Source: Gammaproteobacteria bacterium | GTDB lineage: Bacteria; Pseudomonadota; Gammaproteobacteria; UBA6186; Azoamicaceae | NCBI GenBank assembly: GCA_013286785.1 | Contig: JABDFC010000004.1 | Span: 55,700-101,257 of the forward strand | Length of the DNA: 45,558 nucleotides | Direction of reading: 5' to 3' | Translations under genes and position numbers: made by a program | The notes under the pieces: model-generated | What the model was told of the DNA's origin: nothing | The model's input: only the letters and a program-made list of their open reading frames with translations | The model's database searches: none | Part shown: positions 1-8,621 of the stretch, piece by piece | Numbering within the stretch: position 1 is the first letter of the stretch | Layout of the letters: the number at the start of each line of letters is the position of its first letter

Positions 1-300
1 CCATCTGCGCAATCAGTATCGGAACCACAACCGCTATTTAAAGTGACACAACTGCCACTTCCATTACAGGCTTGCCCTCCAAAACAATCCGAATCTTGAG
101 CACAACTGCCCATATTGTTTGCACAGGTACTCCCATTGTTACAAGTTTGTCCATCTGCGCAATCAGTATCGGAACCACAACCGCTATTTAAAGTGACACA
201 ACTGCCACTTCCATTACAGGCTTGCCCTCCAAAACAATCCGAATCTTGAGCACAACTGCCCATATTGTTTGCACAAATACCCCCGTTATTACAGGTTTGT
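1..300 (-). repeat. Near-perfect 150-bp tandem duplication inside pilX
   Basis: Bases 1-150 and 151-300 are two head-to-tail copies. The first 125 bases match exactly and the last 25 carry six differences. The period is 50 codons, so copy-number change keeps the frame. The array may continue beyond the left edge. Confidence 0.95.
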
Positions 301-1832
301 CCTCCACCACATTGTGCATCAGATGAACATCTTCTATCTAGATTGATACACATATTATTACCATTACATACCTGCCCACCACCGCATTGTGCATTAGATG
401 AACATGACCCATTTGGATTAGTACAGCTACCATTTCCACCACAAGCTTGACCACCACCACATTGCGCATCAGAAGAACATGACCCATTTAAAGTGACACA
501 ACTGCCACTTCCACCACAAGCTTGACCACCACCACATTGTGCATCAGAAGAACATGACCCATTTAAATTAGTGCAACTACCATTTCCACCACAAGCTTGA
601 CCACCACCACATTGTGCATCAGAAGAACACGACCCATTTAAATTAGTGCAACTACCATTTCCATTACACGCTTGACCACCACCACATTGCGCATCAGAAG
701 AACATGACCCATTTAAAGTGACACAACTGCCACTTCCATTACAGGACTGCCCTCCAGGACAATCCGCATCCGTACTACAACCACCACTTTGACAAGATCC
801 ACCAATACAGGACTGCCCTCCAGGACAATCCGCATCCGTACTACAACCACTGCTTTGACAAGTACCACTAACACATGTCTGTCCTCCCGGACATTGTGAA
901 TCCGTGACACAACCACTGCTTTGACAAATACCATTAACGCACACCTGTCCTCCCGGACATTGTGAACTTGTGGTACAACCAGTGCTAGTGACCTGACAGG
1001 AGAGAGTATGAGACACCCCACTTAAATAAAGGGTAACACTGCTTAAGTCTGTCGATAGTGCCGCCCAAGGACCATAGGTGGGAATGCAACCATCATCCAC
1101 AGTCCATGCCATCACCCGCACTGCACCGGCACAATTCATATCACATTCTGCATAAGAGGAGGTTCCAGACGGACAGTTAGTACCCGTAGTGTTTTCAAAG
1201 AATCCACTGCTGACTGTTGCAGGAGACAACTGAAAGGTGGATACTGCAGCGCTATCTACGAAAGCTGTCACTGAAGAAGAAGTAGCACTTACAATTGTGT
1301 TGAAATTACTGGTATTGACAAACATAATTTCATCTGAAAATGCCACGGTATCTGTCGTGCCGCCAACTCCTCTGCCTACGATACGATATTGATTCGCGCC
1401 TAAAACCGCATCACAGCCCAAGTCTATAATAATATACTGTGGATTCTCGGCGGTGTTAGGATTTGAACTATTTGCCGTACTCGCAAAAGTATTCCACCAA
1501 GTCGCTGATTGTTGAGTAAAGTCTATCCCTGAAAAAGTAGAAGCAACCCAGACACAAGGCAAACCAGATCCACAAGTGCAAGGAGTCGCTTGACACTCGT
1601 TATTACCAATGGTCCAAGTATCTAAGATGGCTTTTTTAGCTGTATAAACCGCTTCGTTGGCAGACTCTTGCGCCAAGGTACTATCTTGGCTGTCATGCGC
1701 AATTACCTTTTCAGTCACGCTACTCGTCAAGACCGTAATACTTAAACCAGCTAGAATGAGCAACATGATGACACTGATCAATAAGACCACTCCTCGCTCG
1801 CGACGACAACGCCCGGTATGATTAATACGCAC
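1..1832 (-). CDS. pilX: PilX-like minor pilin with long Cys-rich repeat tail (3' end beyond left edge)
   Basis: Partial gene: about 610 codons are in the window and the frame is still open at base 1. The start is GTG at 1832, 10 bases after a strong Shine-Dalgarno AGGAGGG at 1843-1849; no ATG fits. The N-terminus has the PilX pattern: a basic leader ending RRERG, then a hydrophobic helix (VVLLISVIMLLILAGLSITVL). Residues to about 280 look like a pilin/PilX globular part with several Cys. From about residue 284 the protein is only Cys-rich repeats of the form C-x3-D/S-x-C-x-G-G-Q-x-C-x3-G-x-C: four 22-residue units, then 25-residue units, then a 50-residue double unit. PilX proteins are normally about 150-250 residues, so the tail is exceptional. 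It overlaps the end of pilW (TAA at 1822-1824) and is third in pilV-pilW-pilX. Role inferred: minor pilin, or pilus-tip adhesin displayed through the type IV pilus. The PilX assignment is solid; the function of the tail is unknown. Confidence 0.8.
   Translation of the reverse strand, partial: MRINHTGRCRRERGVVLLISVIMLLILAGLSITVLTSSVTEKVIAHDSQDSTLAQESANEAVYTAKKAILDTWTIGNNECQATPCTCGSGLPCVWVASTFSGIDFTQQSATWWNTFASTANSSNPNTAENPQYIIIDLGCDAVLGANQYRIVGRGVGGTTDTVAFSDEIMFVNTSNFNTIVSATSSSVTAFVDSAAVSTFQLSPATVSSGFFENTTGTNCPSGTSSYAECDMNCAGAVRVMAWTVDDGCIPTYGPWAALSTDLSSVTLYLSGVSHTLSCQVTSTGCTTSSQCPGGQVCVNGICQSSGCVTDSQCPGGQTCVSGTCQSSGCSTDADCPGGQSCIGGSCQSGGCSTDADCPGGQSCNGSGSCVTLNGSCSSDAQCGGGQACNGNGSCTNLNGSCSSDAQCGGGQACGGNGSCTNLNGSCSSDAQCGGGQACGGSGSCVTLNGSCSSDAQCGGGQACGGNGSCTNPNGSCSSNAQCGGGQVCNGNNMCINLDRRCSSDAQCGGGQTCNNGGICANNMGSCAQDSDCFGGQACNGSGSCVTLNSGCGSDTDCADGQTCNNGSTCANNMGSCAQDSDCFGGQACNGSGSCVTLNSGCGSDTDCAD
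406..720 (-). repeat. 75-bp tandem repeats inside pilX
   Basis: Units start at 406, 481, 556 and 631, with a partial unit from 706. Each encodes a 25-residue Cys-rich module with core GSCSSDAQCGGGQ. Copies differ at only a few bases, alternating between two variants of the linker (CVTLNG and CTNLNG). Confidence 0.93.
754..990 (-). repeat. 66-bp tandem repeats inside pilX
   Basis: Units start at 754, 820, 886 and 952 (period 66 bp, 22 codons), encoding modules such as CSTDADCPGGQSC. They are more diverged than the 75-bp units, and the module nearest the N-terminus looks the oldest. Confidence 0.9.
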
Positions 1833-3231
1833 TGAGATCACACCCTCCTAGCATTCGATTAGCCTCACAAGTATCGAAATCCGTTGCCGTACAAGGAGGA
1901 CCACCGCAACACTCGTCATTGGCTGTCCAGGTCGTTGCGAACGGAATACCGCCGCCTTTTAAATAATAACTTCCACTCACATTAACGCAATGCGGCAAAT
2001 ATTGCGGCAATGTATAGCTATTTAAAAAAATCGTCGTGGTATAAACTTTACGTAAATATTGATCGGCTGGAGCCGTATAAATAATCGGATTTCCATCATT
2101 GCCAAGCATGACTGTGATATTGGTTGTCGAGGGAACTGCAGACAGTATTGGTTCGCTGGTTCGGGCTACAATTCCCACTCTAACAGCAATGATACGATAG
2201 GGATAAAGATTGCTCGTTCCATATTGGACATATCGGTTTACCTGCGGGGCTGAATAATTTCCCACCAAAGTAGAAGATAAATCACTTTCTCCAACCAACA
2301 CTGCCATATATTCGATATTGTTAGCAATGTTATAAGCAGTTGTCCCAGTTGTGGAATCTATGGCTTGCAGAGTAGAACTTCCTGTATCTACTTGAAAGGT
2401 ATAAGATGATAATTGAGGAGGCGGTTCCACTGCATTTGGTCCAACAGTAGTGCCCATCATAGTCGTTATATTAGAAGGACCAGGGTTTGAAAAATAAACT
2501 GTCAATACATCCCCGCTTGGGTTTACGCTAGGATTAGCACCTGCACACGTGATCCCAACGCAAATTGGTTGTTTTAATTTTTGGTAAACCGCACCTTGGC
2601 TTAAACCACCACAATTATAATTTGGAACACTACAATAATTTGAATCACTTTGACAATTTGAAGAAGAGGGTTGGCAACAGGTGGCGGTATTATCGTTTGG
2701 GTTGTTCGTCAGTTGCGATTTATCAAATGCGGCACCAGTAGAATCAGGTGAATTGCATTGCCCACAAGATTGGAGATAAAAAAACTGCAAACTGGAATAA
2801 CTTGTATCCATGGTACTCGCACAGCTCTCTGGAATGGAATCAGCCGCCGCCACCACTTGGGTAAATTGGGGAACGGGATCTCCGTAATAACCAATGTAAG
2901 TCCAATCTGGTAGAGCTGCAAAAGTGCCTGCCGGAGGCAATGCTGGCGTACGTCCAGAACTGTTTAATTGAACATTGCCGGGTGGAACAGGAGGAGTCAC
3001 CCCAAAACCTCCCATTGCAACGTATTTTTTTAAAAACTCAATTGCATCTCGGCCATTTTCATTCAGTTCAATGATATTTTGCGCTTGTAAATAATTTTGC
3101 TTGGAAATAGAGGTCAGTTCGGCAATCATGAGTAATAGAATCGCACTCACTGCAATCCCAACCATCAAAGACAATAAGGTCACGCCCTTTTGACAATTAA
3201 GCTGATAATGTCTTTTTAATGTGTTTTTCAT
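1822..3231 (-). CDS. pilW: Type IV pilus minor pilin PilW-like
   Basis: 469 residues. The N-terminal leader ends QKG and is followed by the hydrophobic helix VTLLSLMVGIAVSAILLLMIA, the class III prepilin signal cleaved by PilD after Gly. The segment after it (about residues 40-75, NIIELNENGRDAIEFLKKYVAMGGFG) matches the PilW pattern in which a helix leads into the head domain. Mature position 5 is Ser instead of the usual Glu. The globular domain is large and carries about 15 Cys, including a cluster TCCQ...CQSDSNYC and a C-terminal CCGGPPC...C...C stretch, implying a disulphide-stabilised surface. PilW is a minor pilin that primes and caps the pilus. The start overlaps the end of pilV (ATGA-type overlap at 3228-3231), indicating translational coupling. 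Confidence 0.85.
   Translation of the reverse strand: MKNTLKRHYQLNCQKGVTLLSLMVGIAVSAILLLMIAELTSISKQNYLQAQNIIELNENGRDAIEFLKKYVAMGGFGVTPPVPPGNVQLNSSGRTPALPPAGTFAALPDWTYIGYYGDPVPQFTQVVAAADSIPESCASTMDTSYSSLQFFYLQSCGQCNSPDSTGAAFDKSQLTNNPNDNTATCCQPSSSNCQSDSNYCSVPNYNCGGLSQGAVYQKLKQPICVGITCAGANPSVNPSGDVLTVYFSNPGPSNITTMMGTTVGPNAVEPPPQLSSYTFQVDTGSSTLQAIDSTTGTTAYNIANNIEYMAVLVGESDLSSTLVGNYSAPQVNRYVQYGTSNLYPYRIIAVRVGIVARTSEPILSAVPSTTNITVMLGNDGNPIIYTAPADQYLRKVYTTTIFLNSYTLPQYLPHCVNVSGSYYLKGGGIPFATTWTANDECCGGPPCTATDFDTCEANRMLGGCDLSAY
1843..1849 (-). promoter_or_regulatory. Ribosome binding site deciding the pilX GTG start
   Basis: The minus strand reads AGGAGGG inside the last codons of pilW, 10 bases ahead of GTG 1832. 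A second GTG at 1841 is too close to be served by it. Confidence 0.6.
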
Positions 3232-3773
3232 CTTTGTAAAGGGGGCTCAACAGTTGCAACAACACTTTGATCATAAATCGAAGTCCCACGATTTTGCCAA
3301 CTATTCCATAATATCTTGACTGTAAACACAATGGGGTTTGGATTAGCGCTGGGTGGGCTGCATGCATTGGCAGCATTTCCAGGATTTTGATCTAAGCACA
3401 CTATCCCAATTGCCCCGCTATCGGCAGGGAAATAATTTGCAATTAGATTATTCCAATCTGCCAAATCATGTAATGCCATGGCATTACCCTGACAAAATGT
3501 CCCCGTAGAGCTTAAACAATCCGTATTTAACGTTGCAGGACCGGTCTGGTAGCCACTGTTTAGCCCTTGTAATGAGTCACCCGCATTGGCTTCAATTCTG
3601 GCAACCATATCTTCCACCATGACTGTCGCGGTTGTTCTAAGTGCTGCATCCGAAGCAGTTTGTAAAGCCGAAAATTGGCTTTTGGTAAAACCTAAGGCGC
3701 CAATGGAAATGATCAGTATGGCAATCAGCACCTCAATAAGCGTAAATCCCTGGCTTCTTTTCCGCATTTTCAT
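3228..3773 (-). CDS. pilV: Type IV pilus minor pilin PilV-like
   Basis: 181 residues. It begins with a short basic leader and the textbook prepilin site SQGFTLIEVLIAILIISIGALG: cleavage after Gly, methylated Phe1, and Glu5 present. The following AALRTTATVMVEDMVARIEAN segment is typical of PilV, whose head sits with PilW and PilX at the pilus tip. Start ATG 3773 has AGG six bases upstream. It is the first visible gene of pilV-pilW-pilX and is divergent from prkA. No FimT/FimU precedes it here, so the operon probably begins at pilV. The Cys pairs in the head (DCLSSTGTFC and CLDQNPGNAANAC) match the disulphide-rich character of the other two proteins. Confidence 0.87.
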   Translation of the reverse strand: MKMRKRSQGFTLIEVLIAILIISIGALGFTKSQFSALQTASDAALRTTATVMVEDMVARIEANAGDSLQGLNSGYQTGPATLNTDCLSSTGTFCQGNAMALHDLADWNNLIANYFPADSGAIGIVCLDQNPGNAANACSPPSANPNPIVFTVKILWNSWQNRGTSIYDQSVVATVEPPLQR

Positions 3774-3842
3774 GACTTGCCTATATCATAAGATTTAAAA
3801 TGGGTCATACTTCCCCGCACGACCAAACAATTTAGTCATGCA

Positions 3843-3849
3843 CTATACT
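3843..3849 (+). promoter_or_regulatory. Candidate sigma-S-type -10 element upstream of prkA
   Basis: CTATACT at 3843-3849 lies about 45 bases upstream of the prkA ATG and equals the core -10 preferred by RpoS. No convincing -35 hexamer is seen. The E. coli homologue yeaG is RpoS-dependent, which makes the reading plausible but unproven. Confidence 0.35.
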
Positions 3850-3894
3850 ACATTTAAGGAATAATCTTAGGTTCGCGCAAATAGGAAAGCATCC

Positions 3895-5817
3895 ATGAAC
3901 ATCTTAGACAACGTAAAAGCGCGCTATGATCATGATAAATTTGAAGAATATTCTATAAAAGAATATTTGGAAATTTGCCAAAAAGACAAAACCGCCTATG
4001 CCTCAGCGGCCGAACGCCTATTAATGGCCATTGGTGAACCTGAACTGATCGACACCCGGCACGATCCTCGCCTTAGCCGCCTTTTCTCAAATAAAATCAT
4101 GAAACGGTATAAGGCCTTTGAAGAATTTTACGGCATGGACGAATGCATAGAACAAATTGTGGCTTTTTTAAAACATTCTGGCCAAGGCTTAGAAGAAAGA
4201 AAGCAAATTTTATACCTTTTGGGTCCTGTGGGTGGCGGCAAATCTTCATTGGCCGATAAGTTAAAATCACTCATGGAAAAAGTCCCCTTTTATGCCATTA
4301 AGGGCTCACCCGTCGCAGAATCTCCTTTAGGCCTTTTTGATCGCGCCAAAGACGGTGCAGAGTTAACGGAACAATATGGGATACCAGCCCGTTATTTAGG
4401 CTCTGTACTATCACCATGGGCGGTGAAACGCCTGCATGAATTCAAAGGAGATATTACTCAATTTCGAGTGGTTAAATTATATCCTTCGATATTATCTCAA
4501 ATTGCCATTGCAAAAACAGAACCAGGTGACGAAAATAATCAAGACATCTCATCTTTGGTTGGCAAAGTCGATATTAGGAAACTAGAAGATTTTTCACAAA
4601 ATGATCCCGATGCCTACAGCTATTCCGGTGGCCTCTGTAAAGCTAATCGTGGTTTACTCGAATTTGTTGAAATGTTTAAAGCCCCTATTAAAGTCTTACA
4701 TCCTCTTCTGACTGCCACACAAGAAGGAAACTACAATGGCACGGAAGGCATCTCATCCCTTCCATTCGAGGGTGTTATATTAGCCCATTCTAACGAAGCG
4801 GAGTGGCTCTCATTTAAAAATAATCGACATAACGAAGCATTTTTGGATCGAGTCTATATCATCAAAGTACCATACTGCTTACGTGTAACAGAAGAAATGA
4901 AAATATATCATAAATTACTTTACAACAGTTCCTTAAGAAACGCTCCTTGTGCCCCAGGGACATTAGAAACCATGGCACAATTTTCAGTATTGTCACGGCT
5001 AAAAGAACCTGAAAATTCCAGCATCTATTCCAAAATGCGCGTCTATGATGGTGAAAACCTTAAAGATACTGATCCTAAAGCAAAGTCATACCAAGAATAT
5101 AGAGACTTTGCCGGAGTGGATGAGGGAATGAATGGGCTATCCACACGCTTTGCCTTTAAGATCCTCTCTAAAGTATTTAACTTCGACATTACCGAAATAG
5201 CAGCAAACCCTGTCCACCTCCTTTATGTATTAGAACAACAAATAGAACAAGAACAGTTTCCTCAAGAATTACATGGAAAATATCTTTCCTATATTAAAGA
5301 ATACTTAACACAACGGTACGTGGAATTTATTGGTAAAGAAATTCAAACGGCATATCTTGAATCCTATTCAGAATATGGGCAAAATATCTTTGATCGCTAT
5401 GTAACCTATGCGGATTTTTGGATCCAAGATCAAGAATATCGTGATCCAGACACAGGTGAAAGCCTTGACAGGAAAATGTTAAATGAAGAATTGGAAAAAA
5501 TTGAAAAGCCAGCTGGAATTAGCAATCCAAAAGATTTTCGCAATGAAATTGTTAACTTTGTCTTGCGAGCAAGAGCCAATAACAAAGGAAAAAACCCCTC
5601 TTGGACCAGCTACGAAAAACTGCGCGTAGTTATTGAGAAAAAAATGTTTTCCAATACCGAAAATCTATTACCAGTTATCTCTTTTAATGCCAAAGCCTCT
5701 AATGAAGATCGTAAAAAGCATGAAGAGTTCATTAATCGGATGGTAGAAAAAGGTTACACCCCTAAACAAGTCCGACTGCTCTGTGATTGGTATTTACGTG
5801 TCCGGAAATCTTCCTAA
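3895..5817 (+). CDS. prkA: PrkA-family serine protein kinase (YeaG)
   Basis: 640 residues, close to E. coli YeaG (about 644). An AAA-like N-terminal domain carries Walker A GPVGGGKSS at residues 110-118. The C-terminal half (from about residue 420) is the PrkA C-terminal domain. In E. coli and Bacillus it is a cytosolic ATP-dependent kinase or AAA protein acting in stationary-phase and starvation responses. Start ATG 3895 follows AGGA by eight bases. yeaH begins 2 bases after the stop and spoVR overlaps yeaH, so the three form one operon, as in many proteobacteria. No anomaly in length or motif. Confidence 0.95.
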   Translation: MNILDNVKARYDHDKFEEYSIKEYLEICQKDKTAYASAAERLLMAIGEPELIDTRHDPRLSRLFSNKIMKRYKAFEEFYGMDECIEQIVAFLKHSGQGLEERKQILYLLGPVGGGKSSLADKLKSLMEKVPFYAIKGSPVAESPLGLFDRAKDGAELTEQYGIPARYLGSVLSPWAVKRLHEFKGDITQFRVVKLYPSILSQIAIAKTEPGDENNQDISSLVGKVDIRKLEDFSQNDPDAYSYSGGLCKANRGLLEFVEMFKAPIKVLHPLLTATQEGNYNGTEGISSLPFEGVILAHSNEAEWLSFKNNRHNEAFLDRVYIIKVPYCLRVTEEMKIYHKLLYNSSLRNAPCAPGTLETMAQFSVLSRLKEPENSSIYSKMRVYDGENLKDTDPKAKSYQEYRDFAGVDEGMNGLSTRFAFKILSKVFNFDITEIAANPVHLLYVLEQQIEQEQFPQELHGKYLSYIKEYLTQRYVEFIGKEIQTAYLESYSEYGQNIFDRYVTYADFWIQDQEYRDPDTGESLDRKMLNEELEKIEKPAGISNPKDFRNEIVNFVLRARANNKGKNPSWTSYEKLRVVIEKKMFSNTENLLPVISFNAKASNEDRKKHEEFINRMVEKGYTPKQVRLLCDWYLRVRKSS

Positions 5818-5819
5818 AA

Positions 5820-7112
5820 ATGGCTCGCTTTATCGACAGAAGGCCACAAAGTCACCACAAAAGTGCGGTTAATCGCCAACGCTTTATAAGACGTTTTAAA
5901 AATGAAATAAAAAAAGCCGTTTCAAATGCAATTAGCGGCCGCAAGATCACTGACATTGAAAATGGGGAAAAGATTACTATCCCCATTAAAGATACTAAAG
6001 AACCAAACTTACATTATGGATCAGGTGGGAAGAAAGAAATTATTTTACCCGGGAATCATCATTTTGTTGCTGGGGATAAAATACAACGTCCACCAAAAGA
6101 TCTTAGCGGCTCCGATAGCTCTGCCAGTAACGCCGGAGAAGGAGAAGACGATTTTACCTTTAGTATATCTAGTAATGAATTCTTAGAATTATTTTTTGAT
6201 GATTTAGAACTCCCTAATCTGGTTAAGACCCAAATGCAAAAAATTAATACCCAAAAATGGGTGCGGTCAGGATATAGTGCTCAAGGGGTTCCAGCAAATA
6301 TTAATATTATTAGAACATTACGAGGTTCGACAGGAAGAAGACTTGCAACTCAAAGTTCCATTAAACGCCACATTGAACAATTAGAAAAAGAACTGGAAGA
6401 ATGGTCAGGACAAAAAAAAAGCGACCCTAATAAAGCACAAGAAATCACCAGCAAAATAATTCGTCTCAAGAACCGTCTTAAAAAAATCCCTTTTATTGAT
6501 CCTTTTGATCTTCGCTACAACAATCGTGTAAGAATCCCCCAGCCCACCACACAAGCAGTAATGTTTTGCTTAATGGATGTTTCCGGGTCAATGGATGAGG
6601 CCAAAAAGGACATTGCCAAAAGATTTTTTATTCTACTCTATTTATTTCTGAAACGAAATTACGAAACGATTGAACTCGTTTTTATCCGACACCACACCTC
6701 TGCCAAAGAAGTCAATGAACAAGAATTCTTTTACTCCCGTGAAACAGGCGGCACGGTGGTTTCCAGCGCATTAGAACTGATGAGAGATATTATGACACAT
6801 CGATATGCTACCGCCGATTGGAACATTTACGGTGCACAGGCCTCCGATGGGGATAATTGGAACAATGATTCACCCCGATGCCGTGATATTTTAATGCGAG
6901 AAATAATGCCTTTTGTACAATATTTTGCCTATGTAGAGATTATGCCAAGACACCATCAAAGTCTGTGGGAAGTATACCAATCGGTTAAAAAGACTTCGAA
7001 CAATTTCCAAATGGAGCATATCAGACAATCTAAAGATATTTACCCTGTTTTTAGAGAACTCTTTAAACGCCAACATCCCGCTGTACCCTCTCTATCGAGG
7101 TGGGTAACATGA
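5820..7112 (+). CDS. yeaH: YeaH/YhbH family von Willebrand A protein (UPF0229)
   Basis: 430 residues from ATG 5820. An in-frame extension to 5787 exists, but MARFIDRRPQ... matches the conserved YeaH N-terminus and begins 2 bases after the prkA stop. The N-terminal part is basic (KSAVNRQRFIRRFKNEIKKAV). A charged helix lies around residues 180-225. The vWA domain starts near residue 250 with the metal-site motif DVSGSMD, and the conserved ASDGDNW follows near its end. The protein always travels with PrkA and SpoVR. The biochemical role is not established, but genetic context puts it in the same stress module. Its stop shares ATGA with the spoVR start. Confidence 0.93.
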   Translation: MARFIDRRPQSHHKSAVNRQRFIRRFKNEIKKAVSNAISGRKITDIENGEKITIPIKDTKEPNLHYGSGGKKEIILPGNHHFVAGDKIQRPPKDLSGSDSSASNAGEGEDDFTFSISSNEFLELFFDDLELPNLVKTQMQKINTQKWVRSGYSAQGVPANINIIRTLRGSTGRRLATQSSIKRHIEQLEKELEEWSGQKKSDPNKAQEITSKIIRLKNRLKKIPFIDPFDLRYNNRVRIPQPTTQAVMFCLMDVSGSMDEAKKDIAKRFFILLYLFLKRNYETIELVFIRHHTSAKEVNEQEFFYSRETGGTVVSSALELMRDIMTHRYATADWNIYGAQASDGDNWNNDSPRCRDILMREIMPFVQYFAYVEIMPRHHQSLWEVYQSVKKTSNNFQMEHIRQSKDIYPVFRELFKRQHPAVPSLSRWVT

Positions 7113-8617
7113 AAAACAAAGTGGTTTCCACTTCATCTGAATGGACCATTGATCTCCTGAAAAAATATGAAAAGGAACTGACCAAGCTTGCAGAAGAATA
7201 CCAACTGAGTACCTATCGCACTCAAATCGATATTATCTCTGCCGAACAGATGATGGATGCTCATGCTTCCGTTGGAATGCCGCTTTCCTACAACCACTGG
7301 TCATTTGGCAAACAATTTGTCAATATTGAAAAAAGCTACAAAAGAGGACACATGGGTCTTGCCTATGAAATTGTCATTAATTCTAACCCTTGTATTGTGT
7401 CCTTGTTAGAAGAAAATACTTTAGCCATGCAAGTACTGGTGCTTGCCCACGCTGCCATTGGTCATAATTCTTTTTTTAAAAACAACTACCTGTTTCAGGC
7501 ATGGACCAGTGCAGACTCAATTATTGACTATCTTGTTTTTGCCCAAAAATATATTGCAACCTGTGAAGAGCGTTACGGAATTGATGCCGTAGAAGAACTA
7601 TTAGACGCGGCACATGCACTCATGAATTACGGAGTTGATCGATATCGCCGCTCCCCAAGACTCTCGTTGCAAGAAGAAAAGCTACGTCAATCAGAACGTG
7701 AAGAATATCAGCAATCACAAGTTAATTCGATCTGGAGAACTTTGCCAAAGTCTAAAAAAAATTCAACCAACCACGATAAAAATTTTCCGGAAGATCCTGA
7801 AGAAAACATCTTATATTTCATTGAAAAAAACGCCCCCTTATTGGAGCCCTGGCAACGAGAAGTCATTCGAATTGTCCGAAAAATTGCCCAATATTTTTAT
7901 CCCCAACGACAAACAAAAGTCATGAATGAGGGATGGGCGACTTTTTGGCATTATACTCTCTTAAATGATCTCTTCAAAAATAAACTCGTAAACGAATCAT
8001 TTATGGTGGAGTTCATCCATAATCATACCAATGTCATTTTTCAACCCGGATTCGATAATCCTCATTATTATGGGCTAAACCCCTATACTTTAGGATTTAG
8101 CATTTTTCAAGATTTAAGAAGGATCGCTGAAAATCCAACAGAAGAAGATAAACATTGGTTCCCAGATTTTGCCAATACTAACTGGGTCAAAACCTTGGAT
8201 TTCGCGATGCGAAATTTTAAAGACGAAAGCTTTATTGCCCAATTTCTCTCTCCCAAAGTCATTCGAGATCTAAAGCTATTTTCTATTTTGGATAATGACG
8301 AAGTTGGCGAACTCGAAATATCGGCCATTCATAATGATGCGGGGTATCAACATATTCGAGAAACCCTAGCTCGGCAATATGATCTCAGCAATATAGATCC
8401 CAACATTCAAGTGTATAATGTTAATCGACGCCAAGATCGCTCTCTCACGCTCCGTTACACTGAATCCTACCATCGTACATTGGGACAAGACACCGAAGAA
8501 GTGGTACGACATCTCTATCGTCTATGGGGTTTTCCGGTCAAACTGGAAAAAGTTGCAGAAGATGGAACCATTACATTACTCTTCAGCTGTCCCTCGAGCG
8601 CTCCACCAGCTCAATAA
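7109..8617 (+). CDS. spoVR: SpoVR family protein (YcgB)
   Basis: 502 residues from ATG 7109, near the 510 of E. coli YcgB. The ATG overlaps the yeaH TGA (ATGA) and has AGGTGG five bases upstream; a GTG at 7100 would lack this spacing. Recognisable family blocks include MPLSYNHWSFGKQF near residue 57, a Gly/His-rich alpha-helical core with NEGWATFWHY near residue 270, and NPYTLGFSIFQDLRRIAENP near residue 340. SpoVR was named for its effect on Bacillus spore cortex. In non-sporulating bacteria it forms a conserved partner set with PrkA and YeaH. The enzymatic activity is unknown. Confidence 0.94.
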   Translation: MKNKVVSTSSEWTIDLLKKYEKELTKLAEEYQLSTYRTQIDIISAEQMMDAHASVGMPLSYNHWSFGKQFVNIEKSYKRGHMGLAYEIVINSNPCIVSLLEENTLAMQVLVLAHAAIGHNSFFKNNYLFQAWTSADSIIDYLVFAQKYIATCEERYGIDAVEELLDAAHALMNYGVDRYRRSPRLSLQEEKLRQSEREEYQQSQVNSIWRTLPKSKKNSTNHDKNFPEDPEENILYFIEKNAPLLEPWQREVIRIVRKIAQYFYPQRQTKVMNEGWATFWHYTLLNDLFKNKLVNESFMVEFIHNHTNVIFQPGFDNPHYYGLNPYTLGFSIFQDLRRIAENPTEEDKHWFPDFANTNWVKTLDFAMRNFKDESFIAQFLSPKVIRDLKLFSILDNDEVGELEISAIHNDAGYQHIRETLARQYDLSNIDPNIQVYNVNRRQDRSLTLRYTESYHRTLGQDTEEVVRHLYRLWGFPVKLEKVAEDGTITLLFSCPSSAPPAQ

Positions 8618-8621
8618 GGGC

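Noticed and set aside
265-450. Plus-strand 61-codon frame with Pro/His-rich product
   Set aside because: Antisense of the 75-bp repeats; no ribosome-binding site.
406-720. Possible CRISPR array
   Set aside because: Units are contiguous 75-bp coding repeats without unique spacers and keep one reading frame.
713-1021. Minus-strand 102-codon frame inside the pilX repeats
   Set aside because: Repetitive shadow of the Cys-rich array in another frame; the pilX frame is continuous through it.
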